Positions 6,059 to 7,919 of a stretch of DNA of 7,919 bases are shown here, in pieces. Under the pieces are notes generated by a model. It had not been told where the DNA came from. It saw nothing but the letters and a program-made list of their open reading frames with translations, and did no database searches. Position 1 is the first letter of the stretch; each line of letters opens with the position of its first letter. This stretch comes from Candidatus Poseidoniaceae archaeon (GTDB lineage Archaea > Thermoplasmatota > Poseidoniia > Poseidoniales > Poseidoniaceae). The translations under genes and the position numbers were made by a program. Where the stretch lies: the NCBI GenBank assembly GCA_013330925.1, contig DUHJ01000104.1, positions 1-7,919 of the forward strand. Reading direction: 5' to 3'.

Positions 6059-7480
6059 ATGCGTCCTGTGGCCGCCAGACCCTTGTCGGCCCCGCCTCCA
6101 GGGCTGATGCTTGCTTCACCGTCCTCGCCTTGGCGGACGGTAGGGCGGATGGTCGGTTTGGTCATCCTCCTGTACTTGATCGCCACGCCGGTGACGTTCA
6201 TTTTCGTGGGCCTGCTCGACGGTAACTTGGACCTCGAACCGGGGCCTGCCAATCCTTGGATTTCCCTGACCGGAGCCCTTTGTTCCCTCCCCCTCGTTGC
6301 CCTCGTCCTGTACCTTCGTCGTCCACGCTTGACCCACGTCATCCTCGCCGAAGCGGCCGCCGGAGGTCAGCATGCCCACCAGTTGCCCGGGGAGACGGTG
6401 CTCCAGACGCCGTGGCCAACCGTGCTCCGTCATCACCTGATTCGCCGCTCTCCTCCGCTTGATTTGCCCCGCCCGGGTCCGCTCGCTGCCCTGTTCCTTG
6501 GCGCGGTCGGGGTGATGGTGTTCGTGCTGGTTCCGCTGGGTGCCGTTCAGGCCGTCGGTGCGCAAGTCGTGCTCTTCTTGTTGCTCCTCATTCCCGCGTG
6601 GCTGATCGGTTTCTCCATCCCGGTCTTCATCTGGTGGGCGGTCTCCTCCGAGGTGTTGCAACTCCAAACCGATCGACGCCAAGGCGAAGCGATGCTCATC
6701 GCTGGCATGCTCAGCACCTTTCCCGCCCTCGTCATCAACAGCCTTCTGTTCCCAATGGGACTCTCTGCCATTGGCGTCGAGGGAGCCGCGATGATCGAAG
6801 CCTTGACCGTCACCGTTTCTGCTCCTGTGGGTGAGGAGATCTGCAAATTGGTGGCGGTCTTGAGCCTCAGCCGAATGATCGATTCCAGCAGACGCGGCCT
6901 CCAGGTTGGATTTACCGTTGGTCTTGGCTTTGCGATGCTCGAGAACCTGCAATACATTCTGTTCTCGTTGGTGGCGGAGCCCACCACGGCTGCGGTCAGC
7001 TACGGGTTAACGTCCGTGCTCCGCGGCATCGGCTCCATCCCGGGGCATGCCGTTTGGACCGGGTTGAGCGGGTATGCGTTGGGATACGTGAGGGCGCGCT
7101 CGATGCAGCCTCACCAAGGCGGGGATACTTCGCCGGCCACGTGGGGCCTGTTTGACGCCCAGACGGGTCAAGCTTTGGCGACTGCGACGTCGGCTTGGGT
7201 GGTCCAACGGGACACTTGGGTTCGGCGCGTGGCCTCCACGTTCGGCCCCGCACCCCCGAGAGAGGTGATTCCAGCGGTCCTGGTCGGGATTGCCGGGCAC
7301 GCCTTGTGGAACGGCTCCACCGTGCTGTTGGACGTTTGGCTCGGTGGCGCGTCGTTGTTCACACAAGCAGCGGTGATGATCGGCTGGATCCTGTTCCTTG
7401 TCGTGCTGGTCCTTCAAGCAGGCCGTCGTTTGTTCGGGGCTGCGCTTGAGGACGCCTTCGGGCCGCGCAACCTGTTCTGA
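6059..7480 (+). CDS. PrsW-family intramembrane metalloprotease
   Basis: A 473-residue multi-pass membrane protein with about nine or ten hydrophobic segments (near 32-54, 68-86, 142-165, 168-195, 212-234, 252-271, 281-304, 313-343, 402-424 and 434-456). The four PrsW signature sites are present: E259-E260-I-C-K263 (EExxK), E295-N-L-Q-Y299 (ENxxY) and the metal-ligand histidines H330 (IPGHAVW) and H414 (GIAGHALWNG). In Bacillus, PrsW cleaves an anti-sigma factor within the membrane; the family is part of the CPBP/Abi-like membrane protease group. This protein is about twice the length of the Bacillus one. It has an added N-terminal helical pair, a hydrophilic loop at 87-140 and an insertion at about 345-400 between the two histidine helices. 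Its substrate is unknown, and archaea lack sigma factors. Met1 follows a TATA-like box and a GAGGT; Met17 and Met31 are possible later starts. Confidence 0.88.
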   Translation: MRPVAARPLSAPPPGLMLASPSSPWRTVGRMVGLVILLYLIATPVTFIFVGLLDGNLDLEPGPANPWISLTGALCSLPLVALVLYLRRPRLTHVILAEAAAGGQHAHQLPGETVLQTPWPTVLRHHLIRRSPPLDLPRPGPLAALFLGAVGVMVFVLVPLGAVQAVGAQVVLFLLLLIPAWLIGFSIPVFIWWAVSSEVLQLQTDRRQGEAMLIAGMLSTFPALVINSLLFPMGLSAIGVEGAAMIEALTVTVSAPVGEEICKLVAVLSLSRMIDSSRRGLQVGFTVGLGFAMLENLQYILFSLVAEPTTAAVSYGLTSVLRGIGSIPGHAVWTGLSGYALGYVRARSMQPHQGGDTSPATWGLFDAQTGQALATATSAWVVQRDTWVRRVASTFGPAPPREVIPAVLVGIAGHALWNGSTVLLDVWLGGASLFTQAAVMIGWILFLVVLVLQAGRRLFGAALEDAFGPRNLF

Positions 7481-7520
7481 CCGGGGAAAGGAACATCACC
7501 CCCACCTGCAAGACAAAAGC

Positions 7521-7526
7521 GGTGAG
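7521..7526 (+). promoter_or_regulatory. Ribosome-binding site of the DUF92 gene
   Basis: GGTGAG lies 2 bases before the ATG at 7529. The spacing is short, but the site has the same sequence as the one used at 1835-1840. No promoter is visible in the 48 bases after the PrsW stop, so the two membrane-protein genes may share a transcript. Confidence 0.45.
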
Positions 7527-7528
7527 CC

Positions 7529-7919
7529 ATGATTTGGGATCCCGGTTTGAACCAAGGAAACTTGGTGGTTGTGGGAGGGCTCATCGCCGTCTTGCTTCTC
7601 CTCAGCACCCGCGCAAAGGTGCTTGACCAAAGCGGGATGGTGGCCGCCGTTGTGCTTGCCGCATTGGTCGGTGGCCTCGGGCATTGGACCTGGCTCCTCT
7701 TGTTGCTCTCCTTCCTCGCCTCTTCCCACTTGGCGACAAAGCATCGTTTCGAAGAGAAGGCCGCCAAAGGCATGTGCGAGTCAAGCGACGGTTCACGTCG
7801 CTGGACCAACGTGGTCGCCAACGGGGGCATGCCGGGCCTTGTGGTCTTGGTCGCCTTCTTCTTGGATGCCCACGGCACGGGTCTCTGGGTGTTCGCTGCC
7901 GCCGTGGCCGTGGCCACCT
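7529..7919 (+). CDS. DUF92 / VTE6-like membrane protein (N-terminal part)
   Basis: The first 130 residues of a polytopic membrane protein that runs off the window. Hydrophobic helices lie near 11-26, 37-64, 101-112 and 117-130. Between the second and third is the conserved DUF92 (TIGR00297-type) loop: SSHLATKHRFEEKAAKG (65-81), then RRWTNVVANGG (90-100), the usual place of the family's R..QV.ANG motif. Plant and cyanobacterial VTE6, a phytyl-phosphate kinase, belongs to this family, as does human TMEM19. A prenyl-phosphate kinase role in archaeal isoprenoid salvage is therefore possible but is inference, since most archaeal members are untested. Here the motif reads TNVVANG rather than QVLANG, a mild departure. 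Confidence 0.75.
   Translation, partial: MIWDPGLNQGNLVVVGGLIAVLLLLSTRAKVLDQSGMVAAVVLAALVGGLGHWTWLLLLLSFLASSHLATKHRFEEKAAKGMCESSDGSRRWTNVVANGGMPGLVVLVAFFLDAHGTGLWVFAAAVAVAT

Noticed and set aside
6116..6952. A 278-codon open frame on the minus strand opposite the PrsW gene
   Set aside because: The translation is low-complexity, rich in E, H, Q and R, which is what the antisense of hydrophobic membrane-segment codons gives.

Overview
The window is GC-rich (roughly 60% by eye), and every gene I can support lies on the + strand with short spacers. The first complete gene is ribosomal protein L37e, which occurs only in archaea and eukaryotes. The ribosome-binding sites (GAGGTGA, GGTGAG, AAGGAGG) match an archaeal or bacterial 16S 3' end, so the host is an archaeon. 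The other genes look bacterial or eukaryotic in type: an E. coli-type PurF and an ALDH4A1-type aldehyde dehydrogenase. GC-rich compact DNA with this mixture suggests an uncultured planktonic euryarchaeon such as Marine Group II/Poseidoniales. That placement is inference only.

Layout: (1) At 1-72 there is an open frame that may be the tail of an upstream gene, a TATA-like box, and a 9-bp stem-loop that buries the Shine-Dalgarno sequence of L37e. (2) At 73-1846 lie rpl37e and purF. (3) At 1851-4267 is a tightly coupled pair: a ThiI-like protein whose ATP-binding PP-loop has been replaced, overlapping by ATGA with an uncharacterised cytoplasmic beta-propeller protein that has an acidic linker and an Ig/PKD-like C-terminus. 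(4) At 4319-5950 is an L-glutamate-gamma-semialdehyde (P5C) dehydrogenase. (5) At 5951-6058 is a short intergenic region with repeats and a TATA-like box. (6) At 6059-7480 is a PrsW-type intramembrane metalloprotease. (7) From 7529 to the window edge is the N-terminal part of a DUF92/VTE6-like membrane protein.

The first five genes are separated by 58, 4, -4 and 51 bases, so they could form one transcript joining translation (L37e), purine synthesis (PurF), a tRNA-modification-like protein, an unknown scaffold and proline/glutamate catabolism. The most interesting element is the ThiI-like pseudoenzyme and its coupled propeller partner, which may be an undescribed RNA-binding pair. The second is the stem-loop at the L37e start, a candidate for translational control. 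The remaining genes look like ordinary chromosomal genes; I see no mobile element, CRISPR array, tRNA or rRNA.
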